Below, in pieces: positions 33,787 to 41,915 of a stretch of DNA of 64,000 bases (its first letter is position 1; each line of letters begins with the position of its first letter). The notes under the pieces were generated by a model. That model was not told the origin of the DNA. It saw only the letters and a list, made by a program, of their open reading frames with translations, and ran no database searches. The stretch is from the NCBI RefSeq assembly GCF_014645895.1, contig NZ_BMMP01000014.1, positions 62,001 through 126,000 on the forward strand. Direction: 5' to 3'. This stretch comes from Streptomyces daqingensis. Its GTDB lineage: Bacteria; Actinomycetota; Actinomycetes; Streptomycetales; Streptomycetaceae. The translations under genes were made by a program, and so were the position numbers.

Positions 33787-35016
33787 TCAGCGGATCGGCA
33801 TGCCGGACAGCGTCCGGGCGATGACGAGGCGCTGGATCTCGCTCGTCCCCTCGAAGATCGTGTAGATCGCGGCGTCGCGGTGCATCCGCTCCACGGGGTA
33901 TTCGCGGGTGAAGCCGTTGCCGCCCAGGATCTGCATGGCCTGCGCGGTGACCTTCTTCGCCGTCTCACCTGCGTAGAGCTTGGACATCGAGCCCTCGGCG
34001 GCGTCGAACTTCTTGCCCGCCGCGGCCATCCACGAGGCACGCCACACCAGGAGGCGGGCGGCGTCGATGCTGGTGCGCATGTCGGCCAACTGGAAGGCGA
34101 CGCCCTGGTTGTCGATGATGGGGCGCCCGAACTGCTCGCGCTCCTTGGCGTAGTCGAGAGCGACCTCGTACGCGGCGCGCGCGATACCGACGGCCTGGGC
34201 GCCCACGGCGGGCCGGGACGCCTCGAAGGTCGCCATCGCCGCGTTCTTCACGCGCTCGCCGCTCTTGGCCTTCTGGCGTGCGCGCGCGAGACGCTCGTCC
34301 AGCTTCTCCTTGCCGCCCAGCAGGCAGCTGCCGGGAATCCTCACGTCCTCCAGCACGACCTCGGCCGTGTGCGAGGCGCGGATGCCGTGCTTCTTGAACT
34401 TCTGGCCCTGGGCGAGGCCGGGGGTGCCGGGCGGGACGATGAAGGACGCGTGCCCCTTGGAGCCCAGTTCGGGGTCGACGACGGCGACGACGACGTGGAT
34501 GTTCGCGATGCCGCCGTTGGTGGCCCAGGTCTTCGTGCCGTTGAGGACCCATTCGTCCTTGGCCTCGTCGTACACGGCGCGGGTGCGCATCGCCGAGACG
34601 TCCGATCCGGCGTCGGGCTCGGAGGAGCAGAACGCGGCGACCTGCACGTCGTTGACGTCACCGTACATCTGCGGGACCCAGGTGCCGATCTGCTCCTCGG
34701 TGCCGTTGGCGAGCACGCCCACCGCCGCGAGGCCGGTGCCCACGATGGACAGCGCGATGCCCGCGTCGCCCCAGAAGAGCTCCTCCATCGTCATCGCGAC
34801 GCCGAGGCCCGTCGGGTCGAAGAACTGCTGCGCGTAGAAGTCGAGGGAGTAGAGTCCGATCTTGGCCGCCTCCTGGATGACGGGCCACGGGGTCTCTTCG
34901 CGTTCGTCCCATTCGGCGGCGGCCGGCCGGATCACATCCGCGGCGAATCCGTGTATCCAGTCACGGATCTCCTTCTGGTCCTCGTTGAGATCGAGTGCGA
35001 ATGCGGGGTCGGCCAT
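33787..35016 (-). CDS. Acyl-CoA dehydrogenase
   Basis: 409 residues. FAD/substrate motifs are CSSEPDAGSDVSAMRTRA, LNGTKTWATNGGIA and REQFGRPIIDNQGVAFQLADM; the catalytic base Glu is E389 in TIFEGTSEIQRLV. An insertion, GKEKLDERLARARQKAKSGER, in the middle domain marks the glutaryl/isovaleryl-like branch seen in actinobacteria. It oxidises an acyl-CoA to the enoyl-CoA in fatty-acid or amino-acid catabolism. Divergent from a TetR gene with two palindromes between them. Confidence 0.93.
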   Translation of the reverse strand: MADPAFALDLNEDQKEIRDWIHGFAADVIRPAAAEWDEREETPWPVIQEAAKIGLYSLDFYAQQFFDPTGLGVAMTMEELFWGDAGIALSIVGTGLAAVGVLANGTEEQIGTWVPQMYGDVNDVQVAAFCSSEPDAGSDVSAMRTRAVYDEAKDEWVLNGTKTWATNGGIANIHVVVAVVDPELGSKGHASFIVPPGTPGLAQGQKFKKHGIRASHTAEVVLEDVRIPGSCLLGGKEKLDERLARARQKAKSGERVKNAAMATFEASRPAVGAQAVGIARAAYEVALDYAKEREQFGRPIIDNQGVAFQLADMRTSIDAARLLVWRASWMAAAGKKFDAAEGSMSKLYAGETAKKVTAQAMQILGGNGFTREYPVERMHRDAAIYTIFEGTSEIQRLVIARTLSGMPIR

Positions 35017-35040
35017 TGGACGTCCTTCCGATCGGCTAAG

Positions 35041-35053
35041 TTACCTATGGTAA
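35041..35053. promoter_or_regulatory. TetR operator candidate 1
   Basis: TTACCTATGGTAA, a perfect 13-bp palindrome 25 bases upstream of the acyl-CoA dehydrogenase start. Confidence 0.7.
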
Positions 35054-35064
35054 TAGTCAGTCTG

Positions 35065-35078
35065 TTACTGGCCGGTAG
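35065..35078. promoter_or_regulatory. TetR operator candidate 2
   Basis: TTACTGGCCGGTAG, an almost perfect dyad with the same TTAC(C/T)..GGTA arms as site 1, 24 bases away. Confidence 0.6.
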
Positions 35079-35170
35079 CAATGTCAACTCCCGGCCGCCT
35101 CCGGCCTTCCGCATTACGCGGTGTTACGTTTCGCCTGAGGCAGCCGGAACGGTACGGGGTGGGAGGCGCC

Positions 35171-35815
35171 ATGGAGACCACACAGCAGACCGACCAGCGC
35201 AGCGCAGCGGAGCGCCGCCGCAGAGAACTGCTGGAGGCCGCCGACCGCGTGGTGCTGCGCGAGGGGCCCGGCGCGTCGATGAACGCCATCGCCGCCGAGG
35301 CGGGCATCACCAAACCGATCCTCTACCGCCACTTCGGCGACAAGGAGGGCCTCTACAGCGCGCTCGCCGTGCGGCACACGGACGCTCTCGTGAGCGCGCT
35401 GCGCAGCGCCCTGGACGCACCCGCGGAGCGGCGCCGCCGGGTCGAGGCCACCCTGGACACCTACCTCGCGGCCATCGAGGCGCGGCCCCAGGTCTACCGC
35501 TTCCTGATGCACCCCTCCGAAGGCGGCACCAGCGGCGAGCCGGGCTTCGAGGCGGGCCAGCACTCAGCGCCGCTGCTGCGGCGGCTCGGCGAGGAGCTCG
35601 GCAAGGTCATAGAGGAGCGCCTCGAACTCGGCCCCGGCGGCGAGGAGCGCGCGAGGGTGTGGGGGCACGGCGTCGTCGGGATGGCGTACGCGGCCGGTGA
35701 CTGGTGGCTGCGTGAACGCCCTTGCAGCCGCGAGCAATTGGTCAGCCAGCTCTCCGACCTGCTGTGGGGCAGCCTCTCCATGGTCGAGGACAGGCGGGGC
35801 GCGCCCGGTCTGTGA
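35171..35815 (+). CDS. TetR-family transcriptional regulator
   Basis: 214 residues from ATG 35171 with GGGAGG. HTH RVVLREGPGASMNAIAAEAGITKPILYRHFGDKEGLYSALA is at about 28-68. The ligand domain resembles the fatty-acid-responsive TetR_C group. It likely represses the divergent acyl-CoA dehydrogenase and itself through the two palindromes in the 154-base spacer, released by an acyl-CoA. Confidence 0.92.
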   Translation: METTQQTDQRSAAERRRRELLEAADRVVLREGPGASMNAIAAEAGITKPILYRHFGDKEGLYSALAVRHTDALVSALRSALDAPAERRRRVEATLDTYLAAIEARPQVYRFLMHPSEGGTSGEPGFEAGQHSAPLLRRLGEELGKVIEERLELGPGGEERARVWGHGVVGMAYAAGDWWLRERPCSREQLVSQLSDLLWGSLSMVEDRRGAPGL

Positions 35816-35827
35816 CGGGCGGTACGG

Positions 35828-35847
35828 GCCCGGCGCACGCGCCGGGC
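35828..35847. terminator. Hairpin after tetR
   Basis: GCCCGGCGC and GCGCCGGGC arms separated by AC, 12 bases beyond the tetR stop. Confidence 0.6.
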
Positions 35848-35977
35848 GGCCCGTCCGGCGCGGAGCCGGACGGCTGGCGCGGGCCGCGCGGCGGTGCGCA
35901 CCGGGTGAGGCGGTTCGGGCGCGGCCCCGGACCTCGATAGGCTGCTCCCGGACCGAGGGGCAAGGAGGAGCAGGACG

Positions 35978-37216
35978 ATGGCAGGCAACCCAGAGCCGCT
36001 GTCCGCGCGCGCGAAGCTCGCCGTGACGGCCGGCAGGGCAGCGGCCGCGGTGTCGCGGGCAGCGGGACGCGGAAGCGGATCGGTGATCGGCGGCAAGGTG
36101 GCGCTCAGGCTCGACCCGGACCTGCTCGCCGAGGTGGCCCATCACCTGGACATCGTCCTGGTGTCGGCGACCAACGGGAAGACGACCACGACGCGTCTGA
36201 TCGCGGAGGCGCTGCGCGCCAACGGCGGCGTGGTCTCCAACGCGCTGGGCGCGAACATGCCCGCGGGGATCACCTCCGCGCTGGCGGGCGGCAGCGAGGC
36301 CCAGTACGGCGTGATCGAGGTCGACGAGAAGTACCTCGCCACCGTCGCGCGGGACGTGACGCCCAAGGCCATCGCGCTGCTGAACCTCTCGCGCGACCAG
36401 CTGGACCGCGCGGCCGAGACCCGGATGCTGGCCGAGCGCTGGCGGGAAGGGCTCTCCGGCTCCAAGGCCGTGATCATCGCCAACGCCGACGACCCCCTCG
36501 TCGTCTGGGCGGCCTCGTCCTCGCCGAACGTCGTGTGGGTGGCCGCCGGGCAGGAGTGGAAGGACGACGCCTGGTCATGCCCCGCCTGCGGCGGCGTGAT
36601 GCAGCGCCCGGGAGACGACTGGTTCTGCGGAGAGTGCGGATTCCGCCGCCCCACCCCGAGCTGGGCGCTCTCCGGCGACGAGGTGCTCGACCCGCACGGG
36701 TCGGCGTGGCCGATCAAGCTGCAGCTGCCGGGGCGCGCCAACAAGGCGAACGCCGCCACGTCGGCGGCGGTGGCCGCCGCGTTCGGCGTCCCTCCGCAGA
36801 CGGCGCTGGAGCGCATGCACGCCGTCACGGCCGTGGCCGGACGCTACGACGTCGTGACCTTCCAGGAGCGGGAGGTGCGGCTGCTGCTCGCGAAGAACCC
36901 CGCCGGCTGGCTGGAGACGTTCTCCCTCATCGACGCGCCCCCGGCCCCGGTGATCCTCTCCGTCAACGCCCGCGGCGCCGACGGCACGGACACCTCCTGG
37001 CTGTGGGACGTGGACTACTCGAAGCTCGCCGGGCACCCCATCTGCGTCATCGGCGACCGCAAACTCGACCTGGCGGTGCGTCTGGAGGTCGCCGGAGTCG
37101 ACTTCCAGGTGTGCGACAACGCGGTGGCGGCGGTACGGGCCTGTCCGCCCGGCCGTATCGAGGCCATCGCCAACTACACCGCTTTCCAGGACCTGCGCCG
37201 CGTCGTCGGCAACTGA
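35978..37216 (+). CDS. murT: Lipid II isoglutaminyl synthase, Mur-ligase subunit MurT
   Basis: 412 residues. Mur-ligase P-loop SATNGKTTTTRLIAEAL at about 64-80, a four-cysteine zinc ribbon (SCPACGG and FCGECGF) inserted in the central domain, and the C-terminal DUF1727 domain (SLIDAPPAPVILSVNARGADGTDTSWLWDVD). With GatD it converts the D-Glu of the lipid II stem peptide to D-isoglutamine using ATP and glutamine-derived ammonia. A strong GGAGG site precedes ATG. gatD follows after 25 bases. Confidence 0.95.
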   Translation: MAGNPEPLSARAKLAVTAGRAAAAVSRAAGRGSGSVIGGKVALRLDPDLLAEVAHHLDIVLVSATNGKTTTTRLIAEALRANGGVVSNALGANMPAGITSALAGGSEAQYGVIEVDEKYLATVARDVTPKAIALLNLSRDQLDRAAETRMLAERWREGLSGSKAVIIANADDPLVVWAASSSPNVVWVAAGQEWKDDAWSCPACGGVMQRPGDDWFCGECGFRRPTPSWALSGDEVLDPHGSAWPIKLQLPGRANKANAATSAAVAAAFGVPPQTALERMHAVTAVAGRYDVVTFQEREVRLLLAKNPAGWLETFSLIDAPPAPVILSVNARGADGTDTSWLWDVDYSKLAGHPICVIGDRKLDLAVRLEVAGVDFQVCDNAVAAVRACPPGRIEAIANYTAFQDLRRVVGN

Positions 37217-37241
37217 CCCATCGACCCGAGGAGTTGGCAGC

Positions 37242-37970
37242 ATGAGTGACAGGGGCCTGCGGGTGGTGTGGGTCTACCCGGACCTTCTGAGCACCTACGG
37301 CGACCAGGGCAACGCGCTGGTGGTGGAGCGGCGCGCGCAGCAGCGCGGGCTCGCGGTGCAGCGCACGGACGTCCGCTCCGACGAGCAGGTGCCCACCTCG
37401 GCCGACATCTACCTGATCGGCGGCGGCGAGGACCGGCCCCAGCGGCTCGCGGCCGAGCGGCTGCTGCGCGACGGCGGCCTCCAGCGGGCCGTCGACAACG
37501 GCGCGATCATCTTCTCCGTCTGCGCCGGGTACCAGATCCTCGGCCGGGAGTTCGTGAACGACCTGGGCGAACCGCAGAAGGGCCTCGGCCTGCTGGACGT
37601 GGTGAGCACCCGGGGCGAGGCGGAGCGCTGCGTCGGGGACGTGCTGGGCGACGTCGACGAGCGGCTGGGCCTGCCGCAGCTGACCGGCTTCGAGAACCAC
37701 CAGGGCATCACGCACATCGGCTCCGGCGCCCGCCCGCTGGCGCGCGTGCGGCTCGGCAAGGGCAACGGCACCGGCGACGGCACCGAGGGGGCGTGGAACG
37801 ACACGGTCTTCGGTACGTACATGCACGGTCCGGTGCTCGCCCGCAACCCGCAGATCGCGGACATGCTCATCAAGCTGGCACTGGACGTCAACGCGCTGCC
37901 GCCGGTGGACGACCAGTGGTACGAGGCGCTGCGCAAGGAGCGCATCGCCGCCGCCCTCCAGCCCGCCTGA
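37242..37970 (+). CDS. gatD: Lipid II isoglutaminyl synthase, glutaminase subunit GatD
   Basis: 242 residues, class I glutamine amidotransferase fold. Catalytic Cys94 is in FSVCAGYQILG and His195 in TYMHGPVLARNP, the Cys-His dyad characteristic of GatD (S. aureus Cys94/His189). Supplies ammonia to MurT. A predicted 11-bp terminator follows. Amidation of lipid II affects transpeptidation and lysozyme sensitivity in Gram-positives. Confidence 0.95.
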   Translation: MSDRGLRVVWVYPDLLSTYGDQGNALVVERRAQQRGLAVQRTDVRSDEQVPTSADIYLIGGGEDRPQRLAAERLLRDGGLQRAVDNGAIIFSVCAGYQILGREFVNDLGEPQKGLGLLDVVSTRGEAERCVGDVLGDVDERLGLPQLTGFENHQGITHIGSGARPLARVRLGKGNGTGDGTEGAWNDTVFGTYMHGPVLARNPQIADMLIKLALDVNALPPVDDQWYEALRKERIAAALQPA

Positions 37971-37988
37971 GGGCGCACCGACACCCCT

Positions 37989-38040
37989 CCCCTGCCCGTT
38001 CCCACGGCCGCCCTGCGGGGCCCGAGGGGACGGGCAGGGG
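37989..38040. terminator. Terminator after murT-gatD
   Basis: CCCCTGCCCGT and ACGGGCAGGGG form an 11-bp stem across a 30-base loop that can fold further. Confidence 0.75.
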
Positions 38041-38110
38041 CGCTCTCGGGCCGCCGTGAGGCGCGTTCTACGCTGGTGCGGGCGGATCAGCGCAAGGCGG
38101 GAGACTTCGG

Positions 38111-39064
38111 ATGGACCACGACGGGCACGGCATGCCGGCGGATCTTCCGCCGTTCACACTCGCCCGTGGCCTGGAGTTCACAGGCGAGCCCTTCTTCCTG
38201 ACGGGCTGCCTCCTCGGGCTGGTGCTCTACGCGGTCGCGGTGGTGCGGCTGCGCCGCCGGGGCGACGGCTGGCCCGTCGCGCGTACCGTCGCGTGGACGG
38301 CGGGCGTGCTGACCGTGGCGCTGGCGATGTGCACCGGACTCAACGAGTACGGGATGGTGCTGTTCAGCGTCCACATGGTGCAGCACATGATCATCAGCAT
38401 GCTGTCGCCGATCCTCCTGCTGCTGGGCGCGCCGGTCACGCTCGCGCTCAGGGCGCTGCCCGCCGCCGGGCGGGGCCGCAAGGGACCGCGTGAGCTGCTG
38501 ACGGCGCTGCTGCACAGCCGCTGGATGCGGGTGGTGTCCCATCCCGCGTTCACCATCCCCCTGTTCATCGCGAGCCTGTACGCGCTGTACTTCACGCCGC
38601 TCTTCGACTTCCTGATGGGTTCGCAGGCGGGGCACCTGGCGATGATGGTGCACTTCCTCCTCGTCGGGCTGGTCTTCTTCTGGCCGATCATGGGCGTGGA
38701 CCCGGGACCGCACCGGCCGGGTTACGTGATGCGCATGCTGGAGCTGTTCTCCGGGATGCCCTTTCACGCCTTCTTCGGGATCGCGCTGATGATGGCCTCC
38801 GAGCCGATGATCGCCACGTACGCCGACCCGCCGGCCTCGCTGGGCGTGAGCGCGCTGTCGGACCAGACGGCTGCGGGCGGCATCGCGTGGGCCTTCAGTG
38901 AGATCCCCTCGGTGCTGGTGCTGATCGCGCTCGTCTTCCAGTGGCACAGGTCGGAGGAGCGGCAGGCGCGGCGCCAGGACCGTGCGGCGGACCGGGACGG
39001 CGACAGGGAACTGCAGGCCTACAACGCCTATCTCGCCTCATTGCAGGCCCGGCAGCAGCAGTGA
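38111..39064 (+). CDS. CtaG-like cytochrome c oxidase assembly membrane protein
   Basis: 317 residues with about seven membrane segments. Conserved CtaG(caa3) histidines are visible in SVHMVQHMIISMLSP, GHLAMMVHFLLVG and GMPFHAFFGIALM. The family helps insert copper into the oxidase CuA/CuB sites. The N-terminal MDHDGHGM is metal-binding-like. A long basic/acidic coiled tail (RSEERQARRQDRAADRDGDREL) is cytoplasmic. Starts at ATG 38111 after GGGAG. Confidence 0.88.
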   Translation: MDHDGHGMPADLPPFTLARGLEFTGEPFFLTGCLLGLVLYAVAVVRLRRRGDGWPVARTVAWTAGVLTVALAMCTGLNEYGMVLFSVHMVQHMIISMLSPILLLLGAPVTLALRALPAAGRGRKGPRELLTALLHSRWMRVVSHPAFTIPLFIASLYALYFTPLFDFLMGSQAGHLAMMVHFLLVGLVFFWPIMGVDPGPHRPGYVMRMLELFSGMPFHAFFGIALMMASEPMIATYADPPASLGVSALSDQTAAGGIAWAFSEIPSVLVLIALVFQWHRSEERQARRQDRAADRDGDRELQAYNAYLASLQARQQQ

Positions 39065-39175
39065 CGTCCGGGTAGTAGCGCTCCGGGCGGCAGTGGAGCG
39101 ACGATGGGGGTGTGACCCGGCCCGTTTTGTGCGGGATTCCCCGTCACCGGCCGGGCTCCTGAGGAGGGTGCCGCT

Positions 39176-39373
39176 ATGCCTCGAACGCCTGGACCGTCCG
39201 GACCGCCGCACACGATGCCCCGCTCGTCGAAAGCGCTCACGGTCAGCACCGTGTCCGCCCTCGTCCTCGTGACCGCATACACCGTGACCCTGGGGGGAAG
39301 CGGCTGGTTGTGGTTCGCGTGGGTGGTGCTGGGACTGGTGACCGTGGGCGTCGTGACCACACAGCGGGACTGA
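39176..39373 (+). CDS. Small two-helix membrane protein
   Basis: 65 residues with GGAGG-type ribosome site. Two hydrophobic segments (ALTVSTVSALVLVTAYTVTL and WLWFAWVVLGLVTVGVVTT) separated by GGSG. An internal ATG (residue 14) could also start it. Function unknown; short transmembrane proteins of this kind often sit near respiratory assembly genes, and CtaG-like is just upstream. Confidence 0.7.
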   Translation: MPRTPGPSGPPHTMPRSSKALTVSTVSALVLVTAYTVTLGGSGWLWFAWVVLGLVTVGVVTTQRD

Positions 39374-39493
39374 AAGCGGAACGAAAGCCTCACAACCTCA
39401 CAACGTCCCGCCCGAGGGTGGCCCCCCTCCACCGCCGGCCCGCCGGGGGACTACTCTGCGATCTCACCGGAACGCATGGGGGAAGGCCGTAGC

Positions 39494-40234
39494 GTGTTCT
39501 ACAACTTGTTCAAGTACGTCCTGCTGGGCCCCCTGCTGCGGTTGTACTTCCGGCCCAGGATCGAGGGCCTGGAGAACATCCCCGACGAGGGGGCGGCCAT
39601 CGTGGCCGGCAACCACCTCTCCGTCTCGGACCACTTCCTGATGCCCGCCATGCTGCGGCGGAGGATCACCTTCCTCGCGAAGTCCGAGTACTTCACCGGG
39701 CCCGGCATCAAGGGGCGCCTCACGGCCGCGTTCTTCCGCAGCGTCGGGCAGATCCCCGTGGACCGCTCCGGGAAGGGCGCCGGGCAGGCCGCCATCGAGG
39801 AGGGCCTGGGGGTGCTGCGCAAGGACGAGCTGCTGGGCATCTACCCGGAAGGGACCCGCTCCCACGACGGGCGGCTCTACAAGGGCCGCGTCGGCGTCGC
39901 GTCCATGGCGCTCCAGGCGGGCGTGCCCGTCATCCCCTGCGCCATGGTCGGGACCTTCGAACTGCAGCCGCCGGGGCAGAAGATGCCGAGGATCGGGCGG
40001 GTGACGATCCGCTTCGGCAAGCCGCTGGACTTCTCGCGCTACGCGGGCATGGAGAGCGAGCGTACGATTCTGCGCGCCGTCACGGACGAGATCATCCACG
40101 AGATCCTGCAGCTGTCGGGCCAGGAGTACGTGGACTTGTACGCCCCGGAGGCGAAGGCCAAGCAGCAGCAGGAGGCCAAGGAGCGCGAGGCTGCGCGCAA
40201 GCGGGAGAAGCGCGAGGAGGGCCGCAGGGCCTGA
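39494..40234 (+). CDS. 1-acyl-sn-glycerol-3-phosphate acyltransferase (PlsC family)
   Basis: 246 residues from GTG 39494 (AAGG seven bases upstream; the ATG at 39476 would put the ribosome site inside the gene). The catalytic box NHLSVSDHF (NHxxxxD) and acyl-acceptor box YPEGTRS are intact, with RSGKGAGQAA between. It adds an acyl chain to lysophosphatidic acid in phospholipid synthesis, at the membrane. The C-terminal tail is a charged coiled coil (AKAKQQQEAKEREAARKREK). Confidence 0.9.
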   Translation: MFYNLFKYVLLGPLLRLYFRPRIEGLENIPDEGAAIVAGNHLSVSDHFLMPAMLRRRITFLAKSEYFTGPGIKGRLTAAFFRSVGQIPVDRSGKGAGQAAIEEGLGVLRKDELLGIYPEGTRSHDGRLYKGRVGVASMALQAGVPVIPCAMVGTFELQPPGQKMPRIGRVTIRFGKPLDFSRYAGMESERTILRAVTDEIIHEILQLSGQEYVDLYAPEAKAKQQQEAKEREAARKREKREEGRRA

Positions 40235-40748
40235 ACGTCCCGCACAGGGCCTCCGCCGGGACACTGCGGGGTCCGGTGCCCCGGAGCGCCGTACGGGGCG
40301 CACGCGCCTCCTGAAGCGCCCCAACGTCCGCACTCGGACGCGCAGACGGCGCGGGAGGGGTATGCGCGCCCGGCTGTTCCGTTCGCCTTGCGGTCAGTGA
40401 GCGCGCGCAACCCGGGCCGGGGCAGGCACATTTGCGCCGACCGAGCGACCGGCGCTGTGAGCGGAGACGCAACCGGAACGAAAGCCCCGCGACCGCGAAT
40501 GCGCGGCTTTTCACCGAGGCGGGCACCAAGCGCATCTCCGGGCGGTGTCACTGAAACGTCCATCCCGGCCGGTTGCCCGGTATCGCGGCCGGATTCCCGG
40601 TGCCGGCCGCGTGGACACCTTGCGCGGACCGTTGGCTGGAAGGCGCCGTCACGTGCTCCTACGCGGACTCGTTAGCCCGTTGCGAGCGCTCATTGCCGCA
40701 GTCACGACGCCACGCCGTCCCCGCCGGAAGACACGAGGGAGCTCTCCC
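40235..40748. other. Intergenic region before the cupin gene
   Basis: 514 bases. It should hold the promoter of the cysteine-dioxygenase-like gene. Open frames are GC-driven shadows. I looked for riboswitch-like blocks and found none I could name. Confidence 0.45.
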
Positions 40749-41669
40749 ATGAGCCTGGCCGACACCCAGACCCCCGCCGACCCGCCCGAGTCCGACGGGC
40801 CGAAGTACCCCTTCCACATCACCAGAGAAGAGGAACGACGGCTCCGCCTGCAGGGTGCCAAGGCCGCGCCGTCTCTGGTGATCGGTCAGGCCTCCTCGTT
40901 CGACGAGTACGCCCGCCAGCTGATGATCCCACCCGCCGTCATGGACCTGGCGCGCAAGGCCGAGAACCTCCGCCTGTCGGCGTGGGAGGTCGAAGCCATG
41001 CGCAAGCACCTCGCCCCTGCCACCGCGCCCGGCGACAAGGTGGGGCTGCTGCGCGAGATCCTGGTGGAGAAGTACAAGCACGACCAGACCCATCCGCCGT
41101 ACATCCGCGTCGCGTGCACCGGCCGGGGCGACTTCGACTACCTGGCCACGCAGAGCGGCCACCTTGACCCCGACGAGCACCACCCGAAGGGTGACATCGG
41201 CTCACCCGTGGTCCTGGAGATCTGGCCTGCGCAGCACTACTCGCCCATCCACTCCCACGGCCAGACCACCGGCATCGTGTTCTGCCTCGCCGGCCAGCTC
41301 GACGTCATGGTCTACGAACACCTCGACTGGAACGCTCCCAAGCAAGGGCTGCTCACCCTCACCCCGGGACAGTGCGCCTGGCTCTCCAGGGACAACTACG
41401 CCGTCCATCGGGTCTACTGCCCGATGGACGGCGGCGGAGGCACCACCGGCCCGGGCTACATGAACGCGAGCTCCGACTTCGGCGCCAGCTTCCACGTCTA
41501 CCTCAATCCGGGCGAGACGGCCGTCGAGTCGTCCGACAGCGCGAGCCACTCCCGCGACGCCTTCAACTACATCGGCGAGGACGACAAGCGCCAACACTCC
41601 TTCGCCACGGAGTCCGACCTCTCCTGGAGCGTCCTCCGACGGGTCCTGGCCGGTACCCCGCTGACCTGA
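40749..41669 (+). CDS. Cysteine-dioxygenase-like cupin protein
   Basis: 306 residues from ATG 40749 with GAGGGAG. The cupin motif SPIHSHGQTTGIVFCLAGQLDVMVYE has the H168/H170 pair, resembling the HxH(G)...LxG block of cysteine dioxygenase, and CAWLSRDNYAVHRVYCP gives the third His. A helical domain of about 130 residues precedes the cupin. Likely oxidises a thiol such as cysteine with Fe(II) and O2; the exact thiol is unproven. Confidence 0.75.
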   Translation: MSLADTQTPADPPESDGPKYPFHITREEERRLRLQGAKAAPSLVIGQASSFDEYARQLMIPPAVMDLARKAENLRLSAWEVEAMRKHLAPATAPGDKVGLLREILVEKYKHDQTHPPYIRVACTGRGDFDYLATQSGHLDPDEHHPKGDIGSPVVLEIWPAQHYSPIHSHGQTTGIVFCLAGQLDVMVYEHLDWNAPKQGLLTLTPGQCAWLSRDNYAVHRVYCPMDGGGGTTGPGYMNASSDFGASFHVYLNPGETAVESSDSASHSRDAFNYIGEDDKRQHSFATESDLSWSVLRRVLAGTPLT

Positions 41670-41831
41670 CCCCGGACCTGCGCCACGTCGTCACGCAGCG
41701 CCCGCGGCTGCCGCCCCGGCTCACCCACAGCCGGGAGCCGGCACTGGGGCCGGGCAGACTGAGCCGTCGCAACTTCCGCGCTGAGGTGCGGACTTCGACG
41801 TCCCCACCGGACAAGGGGCCGGGCACGCGAA

Positions 41832-41860
41832 GGGGGCGGCCGGAAGGTCCGGCCGCCCCC
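41832..41860. terminator. Bidirectional terminator
   Basis: Perfect 13-bp stem (GGGGGCGGCCGGA and its complement) with an AGG loop between the convergent cupin and tripeptidyl aminopeptidase genes. Confidence 0.88.
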
Positions 41861-41915
41861 TATGCGCGCGTCAGGCGGTGCGGGTGCACCGCCTCAGCGG
41901 TCACGTGGCGTCAGC

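Noticed and set aside
40235..40748. Riboswitch before the cupin gene
   Set aside because: No conserved core (SAM, cobalamin, ydaO) is recognisable.
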